From DAOUKH01 sp034420775 (GTDB lineage Bacteria > Chloroflexota > Dehalococcoidia > SHYB01): a stretch of DNA of 16,379 nucleotides. Below are positions 7,554 to 14,058 of this stretch, in pieces (positions within the stretch are counted from its first letter, which is position 1; each line of letters opens with the position of its first letter). Location: the NCBI GenBank assembly GCA_034420775.1, contig DAOUKZ010000249.1, forward strand, positions 1-16,379, written 5' to 3'. Both the position numbers and the translations under genes were made by a program. The notes under the pieces were generated by a model, which was not told the DNA's origin, searched no databases, and saw only the letters and a list, made by a program, of their open reading frames with translations.

Positions 7554-8729
7554 CTAGCCTCGGGGTAGTCCCAGGCCCCGCATCGCGATCGTGTTGCGCT
7601 GGATCTCCGACGTCCCCGCGCCGATCGTGATCGCCCGCTGGCCGCGGTAGAGCTTCTGCACCTTGCCGCGCAGCACGTTCACCGCGCTCTCGTGCGTCGG
7701 CTGGCTCCACAGGCCCAGCAGTTCCATGCCGAGTTGCGTGAGCCGCTGCGTCGTCTCCGCGCCGAAGATCCGTCCCATTGAGGACTCGTACGACGGCACC
7801 TGCCCCGACGCCTGAAGCCATCCCGTCCGGTAGGCGAGCAGCCGCCCGATGTGCAGTTGGATCGTCATGTCGGCGACCTTGTGGCGGAGGCCGGCATTCT
7901 GCTCGAACGGCTTGTAGCCGCCGACGCCCTCGCGGGCGAACGCGAGCAGCTCCTCCATCAGCTGCAGCGCCGGCACCGACGCCCGCAGTCCCGACCGCTC
8001 GAAGTTCAGCGTCGTCGCGCCCACGTACCAGCCCCGGTTCTCCTCGCCGACCAGCGTGTCGCGGGGCAGCTCGACGTTGTCGAAGAAGAACTCGTTGAAG
8101 TGGTGCACGTCGGCCATGTTGATGATGGGTCGGCGGCTCACACCGGGCAGCGAAAGGTCGAGCAGGAAGTAGCTGATTCCCTTGTGCTTCGGCGCGTCCT
8201 GGTCGGTGCGCGCCAGGAGGATGCCGTACTGGGCGTGGTGCCCCTGTGTCGTCCACGTCTTCTGGCCATTCAGCAGGTAATAGTCGCCCTTGGGCTCGGC
8301 TTTCGTCTGCAGCGACGGCAGGTCGGAGCCGGCGTTCGGCTCGCTGAAGAGCTGGCACCAGATCGCCTCGCCGCTGGCGATGCCGGGCAGATAGCGCTGC
8401 TTCTGCTCCTCCGTGCCATGCACCATGATCGACGGCCCCGCGAGGTTCACTCCCGCGTTCACCATCGAGAGCGGCGCCTTATGCTTCGCCAGCTCCTCAT
8501 TGAAGATCATCTGCTGGATGATGCTCCAGCCTTTGCCGCCGTACTCGACCGGCCACGACGGCGTCAGCCAGCCCTTCGACCCCAGCTTGCGGGCGAACTC
8601 GCGCTCGAAGTCGTCGCGTCCCCTCTCAGCCTCCGCCTGCTGTCCCCAGTCGGGCGGCAGCTCCTGGCGGATGAACTCGATCACCTCGCTGCGAAAGGCT
8701 TCGTCTTCCTCGGTCCAGCCAAAGTCCAC
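7554..8729 (-). CDS. Acyl-CoA dehydrogenase family protein
   Basis: A flavoprotein of the acyl-CoA dehydrogenase (ACAD) fold that would introduce an alpha-beta double bond into an acyl-CoA and pass electrons to ETF. The open frame extends to 8882, but homology starts at a GTG (8727-8729, protein start VDFGWTEED). A GAGGGA element upstream supports this start and gives 391 residues, normal for ACADs. Motifs: WPVEYGGKG (59-67), FSEPNAGSDL (128-137), DYYLLNGQKTWTT (149-161), KHKGISYFLLD (181-191) and a C-terminal GTSEIQRN (372-379). The medium-chain-type catalytic Glu just before that last motif is Ala. Glu244 in NFERSG matches the alternative position used by isovaleryl-CoA dehydrogenase, so it may be the catalytic base. 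Substrate unknown. Confidence 0.93.
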   Translation of the reverse strand: MDFGWTEEDEAFRSEVIEFIRQELPPDWGQQAEAERGRDDFEREFARKLGSKGWLTPSWPVEYGGKGWSIIQQMIFNEELAKHKAPLSMVNAGVNLAGPSIMVHGTEEQKQRYLPGIASGEAIWCQLFSEPNAGSDLPSLQTKAEPKGDYYLLNGQKTWTTQGHHAQYGILLARTDQDAPKHKGISYFLLDLSLPGVSRRPIINMADVHHFNEFFFDNVELPRDTLVGEENRGWYVGATTLNFERSGLRASVPALQLMEELLAFAREGVGGYKPFEQNAGLRHKVADMTIQLHIGRLLAYRTGWLQASGQVPSYESSMGRIFGAETTQRLTQLGMELLGLWSQPTHESAVNVLRGKVQKLYRGQRAITIGAGTSEIQRNTIAMRGLGLPRG

Positions 8730-8780
8730 GGGTCTTCCCTCGAAGGCCGGCAGCGCCGCGGGCGCACCGGCGCGGTTTTC

Positions 8781-8808
8781 TTGTCTGTCGCGGCGCCGAC
8801 AGTATAGG
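8781..8808 (+). promoter_or_regulatory. Candidate promoter of the DUF429 gene
   Basis: TTGTCT (8781-8786) and TATAGG (8803-8808) are separated by 16 bases and point towards the ATG at 8851. The -10 box overlaps the -10 box of the opposing promoter for the acyl-CoA dehydrogenase. Assigned by sequence matching only. Confidence 0.45.
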
Positions 8809-8829
8809 CTGGCCCCGATTTCGGAGCAA
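8801..8829 (-). promoter_or_regulatory. Candidate promoter of the acyl-CoA dehydrogenase gene
   Basis: On the minus strand TTGCTC (8824-8829) is followed after 17 bases by TATACT (8801-8806, five of six to TATAAT), pointing towards the GTG at 8729. The -10 shares bases 8803-8806 with the plus-strand -10, so the two promoters would be mutually exclusive for RNA polymerase. Confidence 0.5.
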
Positions 8830-8850
8830 TCGAAGCAGAGGAGGCAACAC

Positions 8851-9621
8851 ATGGCCTGGATCGCCGGCGTCGACGGGTGCAAAGGCGGCTGGATCGCCGT
8901 CTACGAGGACACCGATTCGGGGAAGCTCGACTGCCGCGTTGAGAAAATGTTCGGCAAGATGATGGCTAAACGTGAGATTGCCGTTGTGGCCGTCGACATG
9001 CCGATCGGCCTATCGGAGGACGGTAAGCGTGCCTGCGATACGGCCGCTCGAAGGGTTCTCGGGAAGCGGCATTCAAGCATATTCTCCGCCCCCGCCAAGG
9101 AAGTAATCGATTGCTTTCGTTCGGTCGATGCTAAGGCGTGGAAAGAGCGCGGTACCTACCAGCGCGTCAATGCGAAGAATGGCTTGAGCAAGCAATCCTA
9201 CAACCTCGTTCCAAAAATCGCGGAGGTCGCCCTTTACGTCGACACCCACCGCAAGGAAGGACGCCGCATCTACGAGGCCCACCCCGAGGTCTCCTTCGCC
9301 GCAATGAAGGCCCACAAGGATGGGGCCACCGAATCGATTTGTCGCCCAAAGAGCGATTACGAGATGCGCTATCCCAAGAAGACGTTCGGCGGACTCGCCG
9401 AACGTCGGGCGTTGTTGAGGCCAGCTTTTGGTCCCCGTTTCGAGGAGTTGGAGGTGAGGGCCGCGCAGGACGCCGCTGCAGCAAGCGTCGCGCCCGACGA
9501 CTTCTATGACGCGCTTGCGTGCCTATGGACGGCCCGGCGCATCTGCGCGGGGGAGGCCCGCGGTCTGCCGGGTTGCGACCCCGTCGGCTCAGCGAGCCGC
9601 CCGATGCGGATCGTGTACTAA
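8851..9621 (+). CDS. DUF429 family protein
   Basis: A 256-residue protein of the DUF429 family, predicted to have an RNase H-like fold; no biochemical role is firmly known to me. The N-terminal GVDGCKGGWIAVY (residues 6-18) and AVDMPIGLSEDGKRACDTAAR (split here, about 48-68) are the family landmarks, with acidic residues suited to metal binding. Further on are the EAHPEVSFAAM segment and the C-terminal DDFYDALACLWTA helix, which carries another conserved Asp. The ATG at 8851 has a strong GAGGAGG ribosome binding site (8838-8844, 6-base spacer). G+C drops to about 50 percent at 8941-9000, clearly below the flanks. Its TAA overlaps the stop of the convergent amidohydrolase gene. It looks like an independently acquired single gene. 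Confidence 0.9.
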   Translation: MAWIAGVDGCKGGWIAVYEDTDSGKLDCRVEKMFGKMMAKREIAVVAVDMPIGLSEDGKRACDTAARRVLGKRHSSIFSAPAKEVIDCFRSVDAKAWKERGTYQRVNAKNGLSKQSYNLVPKIAEVALYVDTHRKEGRRIYEAHPEVSFAAMKAHKDGATESICRPKSDYEMRYPKKTFGGLAERRALLRPAFGPRFEELEVRAAQDAAAASVAPDDFYDALACLWTARRICAGEARGLPGCDPVGSASRPMRIVY

Positions 9622-10817
9622 GCCGCGGCGGCGGCGACTTCGACGCCGAAGAACCGCGCCGCGTTCCCGCCCATGAGCGCGCCGATCGTGTCGCCGGAGA
9701 GGCCGCCCTTCTGCAGCCGGTCGATGGCCTCATAGGCGTCGGTGGCGTCGTGCTGCGGGTAGCGCGACCCCCACGCGCCGACGTCCTCGTAGAGGTCGGG
9801 CATGCGGTGGACGCAGGACTCCCACGTGTCAAAGCCGACGAGCGACGGCCGGTTGTAGAAGATTTCCGCCGGCTCGAGGCTCACCGGCCGGAGCCGCTGC
9901 GGCTGGAGCCAGAGGTAGGTCTCCGACTTCTCCAGGATCAGCGGCGCCCAGTAGGAGCCGGAGTGGAGATAGCCCAGCTTCAAGTTCGGGTAGTCCTGCA
10001 TGTGGCCGCTGAAGCACAGCGCGCTGAGGAAGATGCCGTTGTCCATCCACGGGGCGGCTGAGGCGGCGAGCGGATGACCCATGTACATGGGGGCCGCCAC
10101 ACGTTCGATGAAGGCCCCCTCCGAGGTCCATTCGGGGTTGGTGCCCCCGCCCGAGGGGACCATGCACGCGGCCACGCCGGAGGCGTTGAGGAACATCCAG
10201 AGGGGCTGGTATTCGGGCGCATTGGGCATCCGGGTGCGGTAGAACGAGGGCCGGATCGCCGCGGCCCGGAAGCCCATCCGCGCCACGCGTTGGGCCTCGC
10301 GCAGGGCGAGCGCGGGATGCTGCATCGGCAACACCGCGGCGGGAATCAGCCGCGCCGGGTCCTTCTGCACGAAGTCCCAGATCCAATCGTTGTACGCCCG
10401 CGCCAGCGCGTGGGCGACGTCGGCGTTTTCGACCACGGGCAAGTGCTCGGAGAACAGGGTGGGCAGCAGTATGGCTTGGTCGATCCCCATCGCGTCCATG
10501 TCCGCGAGGCGCGCCTCGGGTTCGGAAGCGCCCTCGGTTAGGGGGTGGGGCTTCATCGGGTCCAGCGATCCGATGTCCTGGGGCGTCATGCCCGGACGGT
10601 AGACCGCTTGGCGGTTGATCCGGCTCATCCCGTTGAGCGGACGGGCCGGTACGCCATTGACCAGGATGACCTCGATCCCGTTCTCGTCGACCTCGCGCAC
10701 GAAGGACGAGCGGGCCGGGACGCGGTACTCCGCGTCGAGGAACTCCGTCCAGATCTCCGCCGGCTCGTAGACGTGGCTATCGGCGTCGAAGACGGGGCAC
10801 GGCTTCTCGCGTTCCAT
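9618..10817 (-). CDS. Amidohydrolase_2 family protein with altered metal site
   Basis: A 399-residue TIM-barrel protein of the amidohydrolase_2 family (PF04909 type), whose members hydrolyse or decarboxylate cyclic and aromatic acids using one metal ion. The strand-1 motif is DADSH (residues 11-15). Compared with its upstream paralogue, the strand-5 His position is Val220 (CMVPSGGG), the strand-6 acidic position is His285 (YLHSGSYW), and the strand-8 Asp position is Arg352 (GSRYPQHD). Its metal ligands therefore differ and it may have changed activity or lost it. The ATG at 10815-10817 has a strong AAGGAGGG site (10822-10829). It starts 35 bases after the stop of the paralogue, so the two form an operon. 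Specific substrate unknown. Confidence 0.9.
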   Translation of the reverse strand: MEREKPCPVFDADSHVYEPAEIWTEFLDAEYRVPARSSFVREVDENGIEVILVNGVPARPLNGMSRINRQAVYRPGMTPQDIGSLDPMKPHPLTEGASEPEARLADMDAMGIDQAILLPTLFSEHLPVVENADVAHALARAYNDWIWDFVQKDPARLIPAAVLPMQHPALALREAQRVARMGFRAAAIRPSFYRTRMPNAPEYQPLWMFLNASGVAACMVPSGGGTNPEWTSEGAFIERVAAPMYMGHPLAASAAPWMDNGIFLSALCFSGHMQDYPNLKLGYLHSGSYWAPLILEKSETYLWLQPQRLRPVSLEPAEIFYNRPSLVGFDTWESCVHRMPDLYEDVGAWGSRYPQHDATDAYEAIDRLQKGGLSGDTIGALMGGNAARFFGVEVAAAAA

Positions 10818-10852
10818 TGCGCCCTCCTTGGTCGAGCCCTAGTCCGGAAAGC

Positions 10853-12292
10853 CTACTTCCGGCGCACGTTGGCGCCGCCCGGACCCGCCGCCTCCGCCTG
10901 AGCGCGAAGCGCCTCGGCCCTGCCCGGTTCCGACTGCGTGCGGGCGAACTCGGCGACCTGCTCGTGCGAGGGGAACCACTCGGGCCTCGCGGGCTCCGCG
11001 GCCTGCTCGTTGACGAAGGTCTTCGGCTCGATGCCGTACATGCGCCGGGCGTTCCCTCCCAGGAGGGCTGCCTGCGTCTCTTCGGGCACCTCGGCCTTCT
11101 CCATCGCCTCGATCGCTTCCCAGACGTCCGTGCCGTCGTGGTGGTAGACGTCGGAGGCCCACACGCCCACGTTGCGGTAGACGTCGTGCTGCCGGAAGAC
11201 TTCCATCTCGTCCGACTCGAACGAGATGTAGCACTGGTCAAAGAAGGCCTCGCTGGGCCGCCGCTTGGCGGGCACCCTGCGCTCGTTGGCGTAGAGGTCG
11301 AAGTGCCGGTCGAGCCGTTCGAGCACGCCGACGAGCCAGGAGGCGTTCGACTCGAGGATCGCCATGGTGAGTTTCGAGTAGCGGTCGAGGAAGCCCGACA
11401 TGAGGGTCATGGAGAGCCAGACCGCCGCCTCGTAGATGAAGCTGAGCGTCTGCGAGTTCAGGCCCTGCGCGGCGTAGATCTCGTGCGCGCTGCTGTCGAT
11501 GAGCTGGCCCGGCGACACCATGCGCGTCAGGTCGAGATCGAGGGGTTGGACCGTGGAGGGGAAGGTGTGCATCCCCAGGACGATGCCGGTCTCCTCGAAC
11601 GTGCGGAAGAGCGGGTCCCAGCCGCTCACCGCGCCGTACGCGTTGATCGTGCTCGGATAGTTGCCGCGGGCGTCGATGGGGCGCACCAGGGCCATCCGGG
11701 TGCCCCTGCCCGCGATGCGGCGCAGCTCGTCCATGCTGTAGTTCGCATTCTGCAGGGGAAGCCATCCGGCGGCGTGCAGCCGGTCCGGATTGGTTGAACA
11801 GAAGTCGTGCGCCCAGTCGTTATAGCCCCGGGCGAGGGCATGGGCGCCGTCGATGTTCTCGATGTAGGCGAAGCTGCCCACCATGCCCGTGGGGATCACC
11901 ATCACCTGGTCGATGCCCATCAGGTCGAGGTCCTTGATCCGTTCGTGGGGATCGTAGGCGCCCTTGTGATCAAGGTAGTCGCGCTTGTCCGGAGTGAGCG
12001 TCTCGTACTGCAGGAGCCGCTTCGTCTCCCGGTCGATGCCGGGGCCGGAAATCGTAATGACGTTGTAGCGTGGGAACTCGCCGTTGGCGCCGCCCGCGGT
12101 GGACCGCACGCGGCCGTTGACAATCGTTTGCCGGTCGTCCCGCCAGTAGCTCTGCTTCACCAGGTCGCGGTGCTGGGGCTCGACGTACTCCGACCATATT
12201 TCGAGGGGGTCGTTGATGTGGGCGTCGCAGTCGAAAACCGGGAAACGCTTCTTCATCGGGCCTTTGCCCGCCGTCGCACCGTTCGTCGCCAT
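10853..12292 (-). CDS. Amidohydrolase_2 family metal-dependent hydrolase
   Basis: A 479-residue metal-dependent hydrolase of the amidohydrolase_2 family, with a TIM-barrel fold. The frame is open to 12358, but the ATG at 12290-12292 has a perfect AGGAGG at 12299-12304 with a 6-base spacer and is preferred. Motifs: DCDAH on strand 1 (residues 21-25), GMHTF with His242 on strand 5, AILESNASW with Glu314, and WASDVYHHD with Asp381 on strand 8. This set matches the usual pattern, so it is likely active, unlike its partner. The C-terminal 50-55 residues beyond the conserved ALLGGNARRMYGI are polar and Ala/Glu-rich and lack an equivalent in the paralogue. It is the first gene of a two-gene operon. 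Substrate not determinable. Confidence 0.92.
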   Translation of the reverse strand: MATNGATAGKGPMKKRFPVFDCDAHINDPLEIWSEYVEPQHRDLVKQSYWRDDRQTIVNGRVRSTAGGANGEFPRYNVITISGPGIDRETKRLLQYETLTPDKRDYLDHKGAYDPHERIKDLDLMGIDQVMVIPTGMVGSFAYIENIDGAHALARGYNDWAHDFCSTNPDRLHAAGWLPLQNANYSMDELRRIAGRGTRMALVRPIDARGNYPSTINAYGAVSGWDPLFRTFEETGIVLGMHTFPSTVQPLDLDLTRMVSPGQLIDSSAHEIYAAQGLNSQTLSFIYEAAVWLSMTLMSGFLDRYSKLTMAILESNASWLVGVLERLDRHFDLYANERRVPAKRRPSEAFFDQCYISFESDEMEVFRQHDVYRNVGVWASDVYHHDGTDVWEAIEAMEKAEVPEETQAALLGGNARRMYGIEPKTFVNEQAAEPARPEWFPSHEQVAEFARTQSEPGRAEALRAQAEAAGPGGANVRRK

Positions 12293-12364
12293 GACAGACC
12301 TCCTGCCACACCTGTTCCTGCGCTGTCCTACGCTCATCCGGCCCGTGCCGGATTTCATACGGCG

Positions 12365-12394
12365 ACACTAGCAGAACGGTAGTGTATGGGTCAA
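12365..12394 (-). promoter_or_regulatory. Candidate promoter of the amidohydrolase operon
   Basis: On the minus strand TTGACC (12389-12394) is followed after 18 bases by TAGTGT (12365-12370), which is preceded by TGC and so forms an extended -10 (TGn). It lies 73 bases upstream of the operon start codon. The -35 box is one arm of an inverted repeat shared with the divergent promoter. Confidence 0.4.
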
Positions 12395-12415
12395 TCAGAT
12401 TGGGCCGTTTGACCC
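12388..12415. repeat. Inverted repeat between divergent promoters
   Basis: GGGTCAA (12388-12394) and TTGACCC (12409-12415) are perfect 7-base inverted copies separated by 14 bases. Each arm contains the TTGACC -35 box of one of the two divergent promoters. It could simply be the two promoter boxes, or it could be an operator for a dimeric regulator acting on both sides. Confidence 0.55.
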
Positions 12416-12437
12416 CCCCTTTTGGGATTGCTACCAT
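12409..12437 (+). promoter_or_regulatory. Candidate promoter of the UGSC selenoprotein operon
   Basis: TTGACC (12409-12414) and TACCAT (12432-12437) are separated by exactly 17 bases and point towards the selenoprotein ATG at 12458. Transcription would start near 12444, leaving a short leader that contains the GGAGG ribosome binding site at 12447-12451. Confidence 0.5.
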
Positions 12438-12457
12438 CCCCTCAGCGGAGGCGCGCT

Positions 12458-13006
12458 ATGGCGATCCGGTTCTACAACCCAGCCCCTGAAGTAAACGGCG
12501 GCGATGCGGCCGTCGAGCGCAGCCTCGATTCCCTGGGCGGCAAGAAGCTGCTCTTCCTCAGCAACAAGCGGGCGCGCTGCCCCGAGCTCGCCGACGCCCT
12601 CCGGGACGTCCTCACCAACCGCTACGAGATCGCCGGCCTGACCTTCATGGAGGTCGACGCCGGCAGGCCCGAACCCAAGGCAAAGCTGGCGCCCCTCGCC
12701 CAAGAGTACGACGCCGCCATCGGCGCATACGGCGGCTGAGGCTCCTGCACCGCGTCGGCGACGCAGGACATCATCACCCTCAACAAAGAAGGCATGCCGG
12801 GCGTGGTGCTGGTGGCCGACTATTTCAAGGACGAGGCCGAGCACCTCGCGAGCATCAAGGGTGTGGCCGACCTCCCCCGCATGGTCTTCAGCGGCACCTT
12901 CGAGTTCGTCTCCAACGAGGAGCTCCGGGAGACCATCGACGCCGTCGCCGACACCGTCGCCGACAAGCTCACCGGACGCTCCAAGGGACAGACGATCGTC
13001 CCATGA
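12458..13006 (+). CDS. UGSC family selenoprotein (in-frame UGA at 12737-12739)
   Basis: A 182-residue protein if UGA at 12737-12739 is read as selenocysteine. The ATG at 12458 has GGAGG 6 bases upstream. Residues 1-93 and 95-182 lie in one frame interrupted only by that TGA. The motif is Gly-Gly-Sec94-Gly-Ser-Cys97-Thr, the UGSC signature of a known selenoprotein family, in which Sec and Cys form a UxxC redox pair. It sits after a predicted beta strand (DAAIGAY) and before a helix, as expected for a catalytic redox motif. A SECIS-like hairpin follows directly. The real stop (TGA 13004-13006) overlaps the ATG of the next gene, showing that translation passes the internal UGA. The family's reaction is not established to my knowledge; a thiol/selenol redox or reductase role is inferred. 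Selenium genes selA, selB, selC and selD are not in the window. Confidence 0.9.
12743..12768 (+). promoter_or_regulatory. Bacterial SECIS-like hairpin
   Basis: Immediately 3' of the in-frame TGA, GCGUC (12752-12756) pairs perfectly with GACGC (12760-12764) around the loop GGC (12757-12759). UCCU (12743-12746) pairs with AGGA (12765-12768), leaving a one-sided bulge of 5 bases. An equivalent fold extends the lower stem to UCCUGC/GCAGGA. The loop begins with G and lies 17 bases after the UGA, which fits the general bacterial SECIS pattern of a small apical loop with an early G roughly 16-37 bases downstream. It lies inside the coding sequence. Confidence 0.75.
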
Positions 13007-14046
13007 CCGCGCTGCAGAGCAGCTTCTTCGAGGCGGACACGCTCGAAGAAGTCAACCGGCTGGTCATGGAGAAGGGCTGGGGCGACGGCCTGCCCGTCGT
13101 TCCACCGACCGAAGACCGCGTCCTCGCCATGCTGGCCCAGACCGGCGATGATCCGGGTCGCATCATCGGCGAGATGCCTCCGCTGAACGGCGAGGCCACC
13201 GTCGAGAAGGTCGCCATCAACGCCGTCATGGCCGGCTGCAAGCCGGAGTACTTCCCCGTCGTGCTCGCCTTGGTGGAGGCAGTCCTCGAGCCGCCGTTCA
13301 ACATGAACGGTGTGGCAACGACTACGAACCCCTCCGCGCCGGTGGTCATCATCAATGGGCCCGTCCGGCGCGAGGTTGGCATTAACTGCGGCATCGGCTG
13401 CTTCGGCCCCGGCACGCAGGCCAACGCGACCATCGGGCGGTCGCTGCGCCTGATCATGCAGACGTTAGGCGGCGCGAAACCAGGCCCGGTGGCCAAGGCG
13501 GTGCTCAGCCTGCCCGAGCGCTACACCTTCTGCTTCGGCGAGGACGAGGAACGGACCCCGTGGACGCCGCTGCACGTCGAGCGCGGCTTCGACCCCGATA
13601 CCAGCACGGTGACGGTCGTCTCGGTAAACGTCCTGCTGTCCACCACAGCGGCGATCCTCTACGACAAGGCCCAGCGGTTCGCCGAGGTGGTAGGCCAGAC
13701 GATCACGCTGAGCGGCAACCCCAACCTGGAGCCGAAGTCGCAGCCCGTGGTCGTGATCCCCTGGAACATCGCCCGGCGGATCGACGACCAAGGGGTCAGC
13801 AAGCAGCAGTTGAAGGAGTTGTTTTTCGAGCGCTCCCGCTTTCCGGCCGACGAAGTGCCGGAGTACGAGTTGTGGCGGGAGTACGGTTTGCCGCCCTTCC
13901 ACCTTACCGACGGCTACGTCCAGCCGGTGGAGACGCCCGACGAGTTCGTGATCGTCGTCGCCGGCGACGGCCTGCCCGCCTACGCCGCCATCATGCCCTC
14001 GTTCTACGCCACCAAGGCCGTCACCAAGCCGGTGCGGCTACCGTAG
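13003..14046 (+). CDS. Conserved protein of unknown function coupled to the UGSC selenoprotein
   Basis: A 347-residue protein that I cannot assign to a named function. The ATG (13003-13005) overlaps the selenoprotein TGA (ATGA), so the two are probably made in matched amounts. It begins with a short helix and a GWGDGLPVVPPTEDRV motif (25-40), followed by LNGEATVEKVAINAVMAGCKPEY (61-83, split here). Next comes a Cys-rich loop INCGIGCFGPGTQANATIGR (127-146) with Cys129 and Cys133. Cys79 and Cys177 (FCFGEDEE) are also present. There is no signal peptide or membrane segment. The CxxxC pair and the coupling suggest a redox or substrate-binding partner of the selenoprotein, but this is inference. 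Its stop is 12 bases from the stop of the convergent acyl-CoA dehydrogenase gene. Confidence 0.88.
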   Translation: MTALQSSFFEADTLEEVNRLVMEKGWGDGLPVVPPTEDRVLAMLAQTGDDPGRIIGEMPPLNGEATVEKVAINAVMAGCKPEYFPVVLALVEAVLEPPFNMNGVATTTNPSAPVVIINGPVRREVGINCGIGCFGPGTQANATIGRSLRLIMQTLGGAKPGPVAKAVLSLPERYTFCFGEDEERTPWTPLHVERGFDPDTSTVTVVSVNVLLSTTAAILYDKAQRFAEVVGQTITLSGNPNLEPKSQPVVVIPWNIARRIDDQGVSKQQLKELFFERSRFPADEVPEYELWREYGLPPFHLTDGYVQPVETPDEFVIVVAGDGLPAYAAIMPSFYATKAVTKPVRLP

Positions 14047-14058
14047 CTCTTCGCCGCC

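Noticed and set aside
12458..13006. Pseudogene split by a nonsense mutation
   Set aside because: The TGA falls exactly at the Sec position of the UGSC motif and is followed by a SECIS-like hairpin. The downstream frame is intact and the next gene overlaps its stop.
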